Origin: DASPJQ01 sp035299065
GTDB lineage: Bacteria; Bacteroidota; Bacteroidia; Flavobacteriales_D; UBA2798
Direction: 5' to 3'
NCBI GenBank assembly: GCA_035299065.1
Contig: DATGXI010000044.1
Coordinates: forward strand, 1 to 44,889
Length of the DNA stretch: 44,889 bases
Part shown: positions 17,478-25,554 of the stretch, piece after piece
Layout: the number at the start of each line of letters is the position of its first letter
Position numbering within the stretch: the stretch's first letter is position 1
Position numbers and translations under genes: made by a program
Notes under the pieces: generated by a model
Database searches by the model: none
Told to the model about the DNA's origin: nothing
What the model saw: only the letters and a program-made list of their open reading frames with translations

Positions 17478-17830
17478 AAGAGAGTTATTTAGTTAAAATT
17501 AATATTTTGCTTTATTTAGATGTGAGACGTAAGATATGAGTACTGAGACGTGAGTAAGTGGGCATGATCTTCTTATTATGTGTTAATGGGTGTGTTTAAA
17601 TTTTTCTGACGTGGGAAATGAAATTCCAAATAAGGCGGTTTTTAAATTTTGCCTGCGTGTTGACCCTGCCTGCCTATTCAAAAACGTATCTTTTTGAGAT
17701 TCCGTATCTCACATCTTATATCTCACTACTCAAATCTCTTTCCAATCTCAAATTTACGACATATTGACAACCTCAAAAGCCAGCCTTATGCTAAGTTTTT
17801 AACTATTATTGCATCGCAAAAAATGTTGAT
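17478..17830. other. Divergent intergenic region with opposed micro-repeats
   Basis: No gene seen in about 350 bp. It must hold the promoters of trxA (minus) and the phosphatase (plus); only imperfect TAnnTTT boxes are visible. At 17519-17560 there are decaying copies of a GTGAGA/GATATGAG word, and at 17690-17756 the same type of word lies in the opposite orientation (TCTCAC/TATCTCA), giving an imperfect long-range inverted repeat. Confidence 0.5.
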
Positions 17831-18286
17831 ATGAAGGTATTAATGGTTTGTTTAGGAAACATTTGCCGCTCACCAATGGCTGAGGGCATTATGCGCCAAA
17901 AACTGGAAAAGCACAAAATCAAGGGCTTGGTTGATTCGGCCGGCACCGCCAATTACCACGTTGGTGAAAACCCCGACACCCGCGCTGTTGAAAAAGCTAA
18001 AAAATACGGTATCAATATAAGCCAGTTGGTTGGAAGGCAATTCAGTGTCAATGATTTTGACAATTTTGACATAATATATGCCATGGACACCTCCAATTTC
18101 CAAAACATAACACGCCTAGCCCGTCATGATGCCGACAAAGCCAAAGTTACTTTAATACTGGATGAGCTTTTTCCCGGCCAGGGCATGAGCGTTCCTGATC
18201 CGTATTACGGTGGCGACTCAGGATTTGAAAATGTTTATTCACTGCTTGACCAGGCCTGCGAGGAAATACTGAAAAAGTTGAAATAA
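17831..18286 (+). CDS. Low-molecular-weight protein-tyrosine phosphatase
   Basis: 151 residues, the normal family length. The P-loop C7-x5-R13-S14 in VCLGNICRSPMAEG is at the N-terminus, and the general acid D123 lies in PDPYYGG. The family dephosphorylates phosphotyrosine, often on bacterial tyrosine kinases that control polysaccharide export, though related arginine phosphatases exist. No kinase or capsule gene is adjacent. It stands alone between two non-coding gaps. Confidence 0.95.
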   Translation: MKVLMVCLGNICRSPMAEGIMRQKLEKHKIKGLVDSAGTANYHVGENPDTRAVEKAKKYGINISQLVGRQFSVNDFDNFDIIYAMDTSNFQNITRLARHDADKAKVTLILDELFPGQGMSVPDPYYGGDSGFENVYSLLDQACEEILKKLK

Positions 18287-18589
18287 GGTAATGTTCTTCG
18301 TTCAGCGTTCTACGCAAAAAAACACCTCCCGGCATTCATATTTTTGATCTCCATTTTAAATGTTATGCTGCCCCCATCGCCATTTAAATTATGAATTATA
18401 AATTATGAATCATAAATTATAAATGGCTCGGGCCGGGCTCTCGCCTTTACTCCTCGTCAAAAAGCCTTATATCCTTCACTGCAACTAATAACGTCATGCG
18501 CTTTTTGCCTGCGGGGTACCGGCTCCATCCCTGGCAGGTTTGAGTGCCCGCGTGATGACTGTAATGAACGCAAAAAATGCTACTGAGAC
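18287..18589. other. Gene-free region upstream of the inverted-repeat element
   Basis: No convincing gene. At 18385-18424 there is an AT-rich series of (A)TAAATTATGAAT-type words. From about 18500 the base composition becomes more GC-rich, with CCTGGCAGG-type words that recur in the adjacent inverted-repeat element. Confidence 0.45.
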
Positions 18590-18801
18590 CTGGCAGATTG
18601 CTTCGGTCACCTCGGTTTTTATTTGAACTTAATTTACCGCAGCTCCCTCGCAATCCGGTAGCGTTCATTGGGGTTTCGGTTATTTTAATTTACGCAAAAG
18701 CGTAAATTAAAATAACCGAAACCCCAGCGCCTCCAAAAAATCGCGAGCGGTTAAAGTGGAATTAGTTCTTCACACAAAATCTCCGCGAAGCGATCTGCCA
18801 G
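18590..18801. repeat. Large imperfect inverted-repeat element (MITE-like or structured RNA)
   Basis: The outer arms are CTGGCAGATTGCTTCGG (18590-18606) and CCGCGAAGCGATCTGCCAG (18783-18801), which are reverse complements apart from one substitution and a 2-base insertion. Inside them, partly matching segments (GAACTTAATT...CCGC and its complement around 18748-18768) continue inward to the perfect 27-bp hairpin at 18669-18726. The whole ~210-bp stretch can therefore fold on itself. It contains no ORF of quality. It lies before the MFS gene and after an isolated phosphatase gene. No target-site duplication was recognised. Confidence 0.6.
18669..18726. repeat. 27-bp perfect palindrome with AAAA loop
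   Basis: The arm 18669-18695 (TGGGGTTTCGG...TTTACGC) is exactly complementary to 18700-18726 (GCGTAAATT...CCGAAACCCCA), separated only by AAAA. Twenty-seven matched pairs without a mismatch is the strongest inverted repeat in the window and forms the tip of the larger element at 18590-18801. Confidence 0.95.
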
Positions 18802-18904
18802 ACTCCACCTGAATTTCTGAGGCGCCACTAATCCACACCCGGCTGTTCCTGCCAACTGCCACTGCCGCTTAACCCAATAACCAAATTTCTATTATCTTCA
18901 CTCA

Positions 18905-20167
18905 ATGAACCGCAAAACCCTTTTGTTAATCATTGTTGCCTCACTCGGGTATTTTGTTGACATCTATGACCTGGTTTTGTTCAACGTCATTAAAGCTGAA
19001 AGCCTCAAACAAATAATGCCCGATGCTACACCTGATGAAATAAAAAACACCGGGCTATTTTTATTCAACATGCAAATGACCGGTATGCTTATTGGCGGTT
19101 TGTTGTGGGGTATTTGGGGCGACAAGAAAGGGCGGTTAACCGTACTCTTTGGTTCCATACTGCTATACTCCACTGCCAACATAGTGAATGCATTTACCTT
19201 TAACATTCCGTTTTATGCAGTTGTGCGCGTAATTGCAGGCATTGGCCTTGCCGGTGAACTGGGTGCAGGCATTACCATGGTAAGTGAAATGATGAGCAAG
19301 GAAAACCGGGGCTGGGGCACCATGATTATTGTAACATTTGGAGCATTGGGCGCAGTGGTTGCTTTTTTGGTAAGTGAAAACGGGGCAGCAATGGGACATT
19401 GGTTTTCCAATATCATTGGTACCGAACTGGCATCCTGGCAAGTCTCGTATATTTTTGGCGGCACCATGGGACTTGTGCTTTTGTTATTGCGTGTAGGCAC
19501 CATTGAATCAAAAATGTTTGCCAATGCAACACATGCACATGTTAAGCGGGGCAACATTGGTATTTTATTCACGCGTAAAAATTTTCCAAAATACGTAAAG
19601 TGTATTCTTATAGGTGTACCCATTTGGTACATGATTGGTTTGCTCATAGCCAATTCAGAACCTATTTTTTCAAAAGAAATTGGTGTTGAGGGCGTAAAAA
19701 ACGGCAGGGCCGTAATGTATACCTACCTGGGACTTTCGGCAGGCGATTTATTAAGCGGTGTACTTTCACAACTCTTAAAAAGTCGCAAAAAAGTGGTGGT
19801 TATTTACATCATACTCTCTATTATTACAACCGGGTTTTTCCTTTTTTGCAAAGGCATTTCACTCGGTCAATTTTATTTCTTGTGTTTTATGATGGGGGCC
19901 GCTACCGGTTATTGGGCTATTTTTGTAACCATAGCAACCGAGCAGTTTGGCACCAACATACGTTCAACCGTTACCAACACGGTTCCTAATTTTGTGCGCG
20001 GGTCGGTTCCATTAATCACCGGCTTGTTTGGTTTATTAACCGCTTCATCGGTAAGCAATGTAACCAGCGCCATTCTTGTAGGTATACTTTGTATGGGTGC
20101 GGCATTATGGGCAATATTAACCTCTACTGAAACGTTTGCAAAAGATCTTGATTATTTGGAGGAGTAA
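18905..20167 (+). CDS. Major facilitator superfamily transporter
   Basis: 420 residues with about 12 hydrophobic helices. The N-terminal half carries GYFVDIYDLVLFNVI in helix 1 and the MFS loop 2-3 signature GDKKGR after GGLLWGIW. RVIAGIGLAGELGAGI in helix 4 resembles the sugar/organic acid:proton symporter branch (the helix-4 Arg and Gly-rich face). The substrate cannot be predicted. The start is the ATG at 18905; a weak -7-like box TATCTTCA ends four bases before it. Downstream lies a hairpin of repeated GAAATTC words that may end transcription. Confidence 0.88.
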   Translation: MNRKTLLLIIVASLGYFVDIYDLVLFNVIKAESLKQIMPDATPDEIKNTGLFLFNMQMTGMLIGGLLWGIWGDKKGRLTVLFGSILLYSTANIVNAFTFNIPFYAVVRVIAGIGLAGELGAGITMVSEMMSKENRGWGTMIIVTFGALGAVVAFLVSENGAAMGHWFSNIIGTELASWQVSYIFGGTMGLVLLLLRVGTIESKMFANATHAHVKRGNIGILFTRKNFPKYVKCILIGVPIWYMIGLLIANSEPIFSKEIGVEGVKNGRAVMYTYLGLSAGDLLSGVLSQLLKSRKKVVVIYIILSIITTGFFLFCKGISLGQFYFLCFMMGAATGYWAIFVTIATEQFGTNIRSTVTNTVPNFVRGSVPLITGLFGLLTASSVSNVTSAILVGILCMGAALWAILTSTETFAKDLDYLEE

Positions 20168-20171
20168 TTTC

Positions 20172-20216
20172 GAATCTCGAATTTCGAAATCCGAAATTCG
20201 AAATTCAAGATTCACG
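20172..20216. repeat. Palindromic micro-repeat spacer after the MFS gene
   Basis: Five or more imperfect copies of a CGAAATTC/GAATTTCG word alternate in orientation. The centre forms an 8-bp hairpin (GAATTTCG at 20179-20186 with CGAAATTC at 20192-20199), and flanking GAATCT/AGATTC can extend it. There is no T-run, so a terminator role is only possible. Confidence 0.55.
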
Positions 20217-20245
20217 TTTAAAGTAAATTAATAGTTAGTTTTCGA

Positions 20246-21199
20246 TTGAAAAAGAAAAGCACAGATATAGGTTTACAATTCATCATACCAGATGAAAAAC
20301 AGCGCAGGCAATGGGATAGCCTTGTCAGCAATTCACCCAACGGCAACATCTATTCATTTAGCTGGTATTTGGATGTGGTGGCTGATGGTAAATGGGGTAT
20401 TGTTGTCAATGCTGATTTTTCTGCAGGCTTACCCATAGCCTTCAAAAAACGTACGGGTTACAAAAACGTTTACCAGCCCTTTTACACCATGTTTTTTGAT
20501 GTGGTTGGCCGTGATACAAAAGTACGGGCGTATGTTGATGCCATAGCCAATGATTACCATCACATACACATTACCACACAAAGTAATTCAGCCAACATTC
20601 CGCACACCCAACGCGTGCGCCAGGAAATGAAACTGGAAAAGGGCTTTGAAAAAAATTATTCTGAAAATACCAAACGCCAAATAAAAAAAGCTGAAAAAAA
20701 CGGGTTGCAATTTGGTTTGCATGAAAATGCGGCTGAAGTGGTTCGCTTGTTTAAAGACAATAAAGGACGCGAACTGAAAGAGTATAAAGCAGCTGATTTT
20801 ACCAGGCTAAAAAATTTAATTGAAGAAGCTTTAAAACACAAAAGCGGTTTTTGTGCACACGTAACTAACGAAAAAACCGTTTTGGCGTCCGCCATATTTC
20901 TGACATTTAACAACCGTACCATTTTTTTAAAAGGCGGGGTGAATGACGAAGGAAAAGAAAAAGGAGCTATGTATTATTTAATGCATAAAGCAGTGGCCTA
21001 TTCCCTTGAAAAACCAAATCCCGAAATACAGACGCAAGACACAAGACACAAGACAGAACCAGTTTTTGATTTTGGCGGAAGCAACAATAAAAACGTGGCT
21101 GAATTTTACCGTAAATTTGGCGGGAACGATGTACATTATTTTGAAGTGGAGCTTGACAGGAGAAATTTGGTGCAAAAGGTGATTAGTAGGCTGAAGTAA
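20246..21199 (+). CDS. FemAB/GNAT-fold acyltransferase-like protein
   Basis: 317 residues from a TTG at 20246; no ATG occurs before the conserved region (GNIYSFSWYLDVVADGKWG). The overall pattern is that of the FemAB/BioF2-like double-GNAT proteins: an N-terminal W-rich start, a middle RQIKKAEKNGLQFG, a central helical segment, then FLKGGVNDEGKEKGAMYYLMHKA and a C-terminal FDFGGSNNKNVAEFYRKFGG. Relatives transfer aminoacyl or acyl groups to peptidoglycan precursors or other acceptors; the substrate is unknown. Oddly, residues around 263-270 (QTQDTRHKT) are encoded by a 7-bp DNA repeat that looks like intergenic spacer material inserted in frame. Confidence 0.75.
   Translation: MKKKSTDIGLQFIIPDEKQRRQWDSLVSNSPNGNIYSFSWYLDVVADGKWGIVVNADFSAGLPIAFKKRTGYKNVYQPFYTMFFDVVGRDTKVRAYVDAIANDYHHIHITTQSNSANIPHTQRVRQEMKLEKGFEKNYSENTKRQIKKAEKNGLQFGLHENAAEVVRLFKDNKGRELKEYKAADFTRLKNLIEEALKHKSGFCAHVTNEKTVLASAIFLTFNNRTIFLKGGVNDEGKEKGAMYYLMHKAVAYSLEKPNPEIQTQDTRHKTEPVFDFGGSNNKNVAEFYRKFGGNDVHYFEVELDRRNLVQKVISRLK
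21034..21054 (+). repeat. Three 7-bp units inside a coding sequence
   Basis: (G/A)CAAGAC is repeated three times (21034, 21041, 21048) within the FemAB-like gene. Total length is 21 bp, so the frame is kept. It encodes a polar linker just before the conserved FDFGG strand. Confidence 0.8.
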
Positions 21200-21312
21200 T
21201 ATCGCAGAAAATGTTTTCTCCAATAATGAAAATAGTCATAGAATTAGATATGCTCCCTAAAAAGTGGATATTTGCAAATACATTTATAATTTATCTAATA
21301 CATTAAAGCCGA

Positions 21313-22053
21313 ATGAATAAGTGTATTCTTTGTGTTTTGTCAACAGTTATTTACCTGAACACAGGTAAAGCTCAAATGACTCATACCTCGGTGTCGCTAA
21401 TTCAGGCTTGGCATGTTTGGAACAAAGAAAATAACCAGTATATGAGTATAGGTTATTCTGGAATACAAATAAAAATGTTGTTTGATAAAGATTTTTATAT
21501 TGTGGAACCTCCACCAAAATGGTGCCTAGGCTTTACATTCATGCTAGATTTTCATGGGCTTGACAGAAAAAAGTATACAGAGAATATTAACTTACCCTCC
21601 GATTTGAGGGATCGTGCAAGCGGATACAATGACTATGTTTTGGTCGGCCCTTTGATTTGTTATAGAAAAAAAAAAGGTAACCTGAATTTAAGTTATGGGG
21701 CTGGTTTTGGACTTTGCTTCGGGTTTAAAAGAGCGTTTGAAGAGACCTACGAGCCAGCCGACTCAGTTGCGTCAGGTTATAATTTTGCCCACGTACAATG
21801 CTTTAAACGCAAGCAGGGTTTTTCACCAGGAATCTTCGCCATTACCTATACGGATGTTACGTACTATTTTGTAAATGACCCACACGGCAAGTTCGGAATT
21901 ACTGTTGGCCTAAACATGTGTTACAGGACAGCCCCAATCTATTCCACATATAGATTTATACCAGACACTGGATCTGAATTTAAAGAAGACTATAAAGAAA
22001 CTATTTCATCGTTTGGTATAGGTGGTTTGATTGGGCTAACGGTTTATTTTTAA
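21313..22053 (+). CDS. Exported protein of unknown function, possible outer-membrane barrel
   Basis: 246 residues, not recognised. The N-terminus (MNKCILCVLSTVIYLNTGKAQ) is a signal peptide. The mature part alternates short amphipathic strands with Gly and aromatic residues (GLCFGFKRAF, ITVGLNMCYR, FGIGGLIGLTVYF) and ends in Phe, a typical last residue of an outer-membrane beta-barrel. That suggests but does not prove a small barrel. Base use is more AT-rich and codon use less regular than in neighbours, so it may be a later acquisition. A hairpin terminator lies 120 bp downstream. Confidence 0.6.
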   Translation: MNKCILCVLSTVIYLNTGKAQMTHTSVSLIQAWHVWNKENNQYMSIGYSGIQIKMLFDKDFYIVEPPPKWCLGFTFMLDFHGLDRKKYTENINLPSDLRDRASGYNDYVLVGPLICYRKKKGNLNLSYGAGFGLCFGFKRAFEETYEPADSVASGYNFAHVQCFKRKQGFSPGIFAITYTDVTYYFVNDPHGKFGITVGLNMCYRTAPIYSTYRFIPDTGSEFKEDYKETISSFGIGGLIGLTVYF

Positions 22054-22171
22054 TTTCGAACCAATGGCCGTGCACTTGAGTCCCGGGTGAATGGTATGAA
22101 GTTGTGAATACAAAGTTAGATAAGAATGATTGAAAAGTCATGTTTTTTTGTAATTGTTGACCGGTGTTGAC

Positions 22172-22198
22172 AAAGCCTTGATAAATCAAGGCTTTTTT
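22172..22198. terminator. Rho-independent terminator between convergent genes
   Basis: AAAGCCTTGA (22172-22181) pairs with TCAAGGCTTT (22186-22195) around a TAAA loop and is followed by a T-run to 22198 on the plus strand. It would end transcription of the 21313-22053 gene and, read from the other side, also that of the OmpA gene at 22256. Confidence 0.85.
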
Positions 22199-22255
22199 AT
22201 TTGTGTAAAATTTATTTATTTTTGCGTCACCCAATTTTCAAGAAATTCGACATTT

Positions 22256-23152
22256 CTACTCCTTCACCACCTCAAACTCCATTCTTCGGTTTTTTATTCT
22301 TCCATTTTCATTGGTATTTTCACGCACAGGCCGTGCCTCACCAAAAGCTTCGTATTGCAAACGTTTTGCATTTATACCTTTTGATTTAAGGTAATTCACC
22401 ATTGCTTTAGCGCGGTTTAACGAAAGCGTTAGGTTGGGAAAATCATCGCCTGCATTGTCGGTATGACCAAGAATTTTAACGGTTAATTTTGAATGCATCT
22501 TCAACAACCCAGCAAAATCATCAAGCCGTTTTTTGGCCACATCATTCAAATCCCATTTTCCCTGTTCAAAATTCATGTCGGGTATAATGATTTTATTGCC
22601 TGATACTTTTTTGCCTTCTTTCAGGTTTAATTTAAAATCATCGTATGAAAGGTAAATGGGTGAAAGTTGCTGCTCAGTGCTAAATGCGTTATCAGTGCGG
22701 TATAAATATATTTTACCGGGCCCGCATTTATTCGGGGCTATCCATTCACCGCTTAACGAACCATCCGCTTCATTGTACACAAGTGTATATTTTTTAATAC
22801 ACCACGATGCCCCGCGTTTTATGTTTTCATCGGTTATTTTTGTTTCTTTTACGGTAAGTTCATTGCCATTGACAGCACCTTTTAATTCTAAAATGCCAAA
22901 ATTATTGGTGTTATTTACTTCAAGGCGTGACAACCCCTTCAAAGAGTCTTTGGTTTGTTTAAAGCTGATCCAGAAAGCATAGTTATCATCCAACCCACCG
23001 TTTGGCTGGGTTAAAATACCTTGCCAGGTTCCTGAAAAATTAATTTTCTTTTCGGTTCCACCACCAGCGCCTGATTTTTTTCCCCCTGCCTGGTTTTGTG
23101 CGTTGCCTGCAAAACAAATGAGGGCTCCTGTAATAAAAAATAGTGTGCGCAT
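22256..23152 (-). CDS. OmpA-family exported protein (T9SS-associated locus A)
   Basis: 298 residues. Signal peptide MRTLFFITGALICFAGNAQ, then a ~150-residue lipocalin-like or unclassified strand-rich domain (FSGTWQGILTQPNGG, SLSGEWIAPN). From ~185 to 298 there is an OmpA C-terminal peptidoglycan-binding domain with ILGHTDNAGDDFPNLTLSLNRAKAMVNYLKSKGI and GEARPVREN...NRRMEFEV; the conserved Asp and Arg that bind meso-diaminopimelate are in TDNAG and SLNRA. It probably anchors an envelope complex to peptidoglycan. It is the last gene of the minus-strand run from 28336, starting one base after its upstream neighbour's stop. Confidence 0.88.
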   Translation of the reverse strand: MRTLFFITGALICFAGNAQNQAGGKKSGAGGGTEKKINFSGTWQGILTQPNGGLDDNYAFWISFKQTKDSLKGLSRLEVNNTNNFGILELKGAVNGNELTVKETKITDENIKRGASWCIKKYTLVYNEADGSLSGEWIAPNKCGPGKIYLYRTDNAFSTEQQLSPIYLSYDDFKLNLKEGKKVSGNKIIIPDMNFEQGKWDLNDVAKKRLDDFAGLLKMHSKLTVKILGHTDNAGDDFPNLTLSLNRAKAMVNYLKSKGINAKRLQYEAFGEARPVRENTNENGRIKNRRMEFEVVKE

Positions 23153-23153
23153 A

Positions 23154-24461
23154 TTACTTATTGTACTGCATAATTATTGCCTTTACCGAGTCACTTTCCA
23201 CATACGTTGTGCCCAATGCACCTGTTGCCGGATCATAACCCCGCACAAAATTGCCCTCACCCGCCCACAGTATGCCCGAATACGCATCCAGGTTGAGCAA
23301 CTGGCACTTGTTACCTGTAGTAAGGTTAATTAAATTGCCTGGTGAATGCGTGTACTTCAACAAGCCGGTTTCGTGGGCTATAATATAATTTTCTGCATCA
23401 ACCTGCACCGCATCGTAAACCTTTCCCGCTGGTAAATTAAACTGCTCCCAAAAACCATTCGTGTTTTTATCATATACCCTTAGCTCACCCTGGCCACCGT
23501 CATTGCCCACAACAACCAATTCATGGCTGTTCAATATAAAAATATTATTGACTGAATTAAGTGGAACCGTTGTGGTTTGGTCCAAGCCAAAACCGGTATT
23601 GAAGTAATAACTTAAAAAGGCACTGCCTCCGCTTATTTTTGGATTCTCGGCCACAATAATGTGTTGCGCATTATACGTTAAAGCCGCAGCGTAATGGTTG
23701 GCTTGCATCACCATATTTGTCCCGAAATTTCCGGCAGCGCTTACGGTACGCAAGGTACCTCCTGCACTTGTTGTAAACGATTGCCACAATGTTTGACTGT
23801 TGTTGTCATATTCGGTCAGGTAAAATAACGAAATTGTTGTTGATGGCAAATCAGCCGGCACGGTCCATTTGGGCAAATTGGTTTCCAAATCCCATGACTC
23901 AAGCACCCCGCTTGTTTTACCGGTTAAATACAACTGCTGATAATAATTACTTATGGCTGCTCCTGAAAAGTCACTGGTTCGGTTAATGAAATTAAAAAAA
24001 CTGCTTCCAACCAGTGAATCAACTGCAAACCCTGTTCCTGCGTTACGTACCACAATCATTTTTTCCAACACACGCGGTATTTCAATCACCTGTATGTCCT
24101 TATACGCTTTCTTTTTATTGGTGCCGTCATACGCTTCAACTATTACCTGGTAGGTGCCGGTTGTTGTATGAATGTCGCCCACCTTCACGTATTTATCAAT
24201 GGTGTACGAAGCGCTTTCAGGCGTTAGGGTTACGGGATCGGCAATTTGTGTGCTGCCGCTTAATGAAAGTACTTTAATGGTGATTGTTTGCAGTTTTTTA
24301 TCATCGGTAACTGTTCCCGTTACGTGAATAAAGGTGCCAGCATTTACGGTTGTATTGGCAAGCGGAGTTTCAATTTCAACCTTTGGGGGATTCTCATCCT
24401 TGTTTTTTTTGCAGCCAAAAAAAACAAAGGCCATGAAACTGTATGTCCATAGCCTTTGCAT
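23154..24461 (-). CDS. Lipoprotein with Ig-like and beta-propeller regions
   Basis: 435 residues. A lipobox ends at C17 (AFVFFGC) and is followed by KKNKDEN, so it is a lipid-anchored envelope protein. Residues ~28-125 look like an Ig/DUF4625-type beta domain (VEIETPLANTTVNAGTFIHVTGTVTDDKKL). The rest is a repeating set of strands (VLESWDLETNLPKWTV, HELVVVGNDGGQGELRVYDKNTNGFW, SGILWAGEGNFVRGYDPATGALG) like a beta-propeller. The gene lies between porP/sprF and the OmpA gene, so a role in the same assembly is inferred. Function unknown. Confidence 0.72.
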   Translation of the reverse strand: MQRLWTYSFMAFVFFGCKKNKDENPPKVEIETPLANTTVNAGTFIHVTGTVTDDKKLQTITIKVLSLSGSTQIADPVTLTPESASYTIDKYVKVGDIHTTTGTYQVIVEAYDGTNKKKAYKDIQVIEIPRVLEKMIVVRNAGTGFAVDSLVGSSFFNFINRTSDFSGAAISNYYQQLYLTGKTSGVLESWDLETNLPKWTVPADLPSTTISLFYLTEYDNNSQTLWQSFTTSAGGTLRTVSAAGNFGTNMVMQANHYAAALTYNAQHIIVAENPKISGGSAFLSYYFNTGFGLDQTTTVPLNSVNNIFILNSHELVVVGNDGGQGELRVYDKNTNGFWEQFNLPAGKVYDAVQVDAENYIIAHETGLLKYTHSPGNLINLTTGNKCQLLNLDAYSGILWAGEGNFVRGYDPATGALGTTYVESDSVKAIIMQYNK

Positions 24462-24478
24462 AATTCAATAATGTGTAT

Positions 24479-25540
24479 TTACAGGAATTTTGTTGAACGA
24501 CCTTTACCAATACCAAATGCCGCACGGTAGGACAATAAAATTTCCAATCCACCACGACCCAGGGTTGCTGTTTTCCATTTGCTGATGTTGAAATCATAAT
24601 TTCCGATCAGCGAAAAACCAGCATAGTTAAAACGTGCTGACGCCAGAATTGCATCGCCCACGCGGTAATAGGTTCCCCAGCCTACCGAAATTTCATCAAT
24701 AAAACCGGTGTATTGTGACTGGTCAGTTAACCATATTTTATAGTCGGCTCCAATGTTTACAATTGAATTAGGCCCTTGGTATACGTAAAGAAAATTTGGA
24801 AGCAATCCAAAACGATCCCATACCATTTGACAACCTCCATGGGCGGTATACTTGCGCATGATGTGGTCTTTTACAACCTGCGTCATACTAATGTTATGAC
24901 CCAATACATGGTTGGCTGCAAGCCCGCCAAAAAATATAAATTTTTCATTGGTAGCATTGAAGTAATAAATTCCCAATGAAAGATCGCCACGGTTAAAAGA
25001 GAAGGCGCCTGTTTTATTTTCCATGGTTGGTTTTGACGGGTCAAACTCGTAACCATTGTATTGGCTTTCCCAATTGAGTGCCGAATAATCAATGCTGTTT
25101 TGGATCATACCACCCTGAATGGCCATGGTAAAATAACCTTCGTATTGTGTATGTACTGTATAACCAAATGCAAGGTTGTACAAACCGGTTTTGTAGTTTG
25201 AATCACCGGCTTTGTCATTGTGCACCATTACACCACCGTTAAAGAAATTACCGGTTTGATCGTCTTCACCAAATTTAAAGTCAGATGAAAATGCCATGGT
25301 TTTCCATGGAGTTGTTACACTTGTCCATTGCGTGCGGTAGTCGGCAGTTGCCCTTAATGAGCCTTCAAACATACCCGCTGTTGCAGGGTTAATGGTAAGC
25401 GGCATGGCTGCAAACTGTGAGTAATGGGTATCACCCTGCGTGTATCCTGCTACGTTAGCCAACACAATTCCTGCGCTTAATACTATTTTTTTGCTCATAG
25501 GCATTTTTTTCTTTTTAAGGAATTTGCTAATCTTTTTCAT
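24479..25540 (-). CDS. PorP/SprF family T9SS-associated outer-membrane protein (locus A)
   Basis: 353 residues. The start at 25540 is fixed by a perfect AGGAGG eight bases upstream, although a normal signal peptide only begins at internal Met 15 (MSKKIVLSAGIVLANVAGYTQ). The mature N-terminus DTHYSQFAAMPLTINPATAGMFEGSLRATADYRTQW is diagnostic for PorP/SprF, a 14-stranded-type barrel that partners cell-surface cargo or gliding machinery. The C-terminus ends in a basic stretch. It follows the giant PKD/CHU_C protein with a 12-bp gap, the usual pairing of a SprF-like protein with its type B-CTD cargo. Most residues match the second copy at 42585-43598 only in general pattern. Confidence 0.92.
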   Translation of the reverse strand: MKKISKFLKKKKMPMSKKIVLSAGIVLANVAGYTQGDTHYSQFAAMPLTINPATAGMFEGSLRATADYRTQWTSVTTPWKTMAFSSDFKFGEDDQTGNFFNGGVMVHNDKAGDSNYKTGLYNLAFGYTVHTQYEGYFTMAIQGGMIQNSIDYSALNWESQYNGYEFDPSKPTMENKTGAFSFNRGDLSLGIYYFNATNEKFIFFGGLAANHVLGHNISMTQVVKDHIMRKYTAHGGCQMVWDRFGLLPNFLYVYQGPNSIVNIGADYKIWLTDQSQYTGFIDEISVGWGTYYRVGDAILASARFNYAGFSLIGNYDFNISKWKTATLGRGGLEILLSYRAAFGIGKGRSTKFL

Positions 25541-25548
25541 ACTAATTT

Positions 25549-25554
25549 CCTCCT
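25549..25554 (-). promoter_or_regulatory. Strong Shine-Dalgarno site of the PorP/SprF gene
   Basis: Minus-strand AGGAGG lies eight bases before the ATG at 25540 and overlaps the TAG stop of the upstream gene. Nearly all other genes in the window lack a recognisable site, so this one and that at 38697-38703 stand out. Confidence 0.8.

Noticed and set aside
18447..18668. A 73-codon minus-strand frame
   Set aside because: It lies across the inverted-repeat element, has no recognisable feature and looks like a by-product of the element's sequence.
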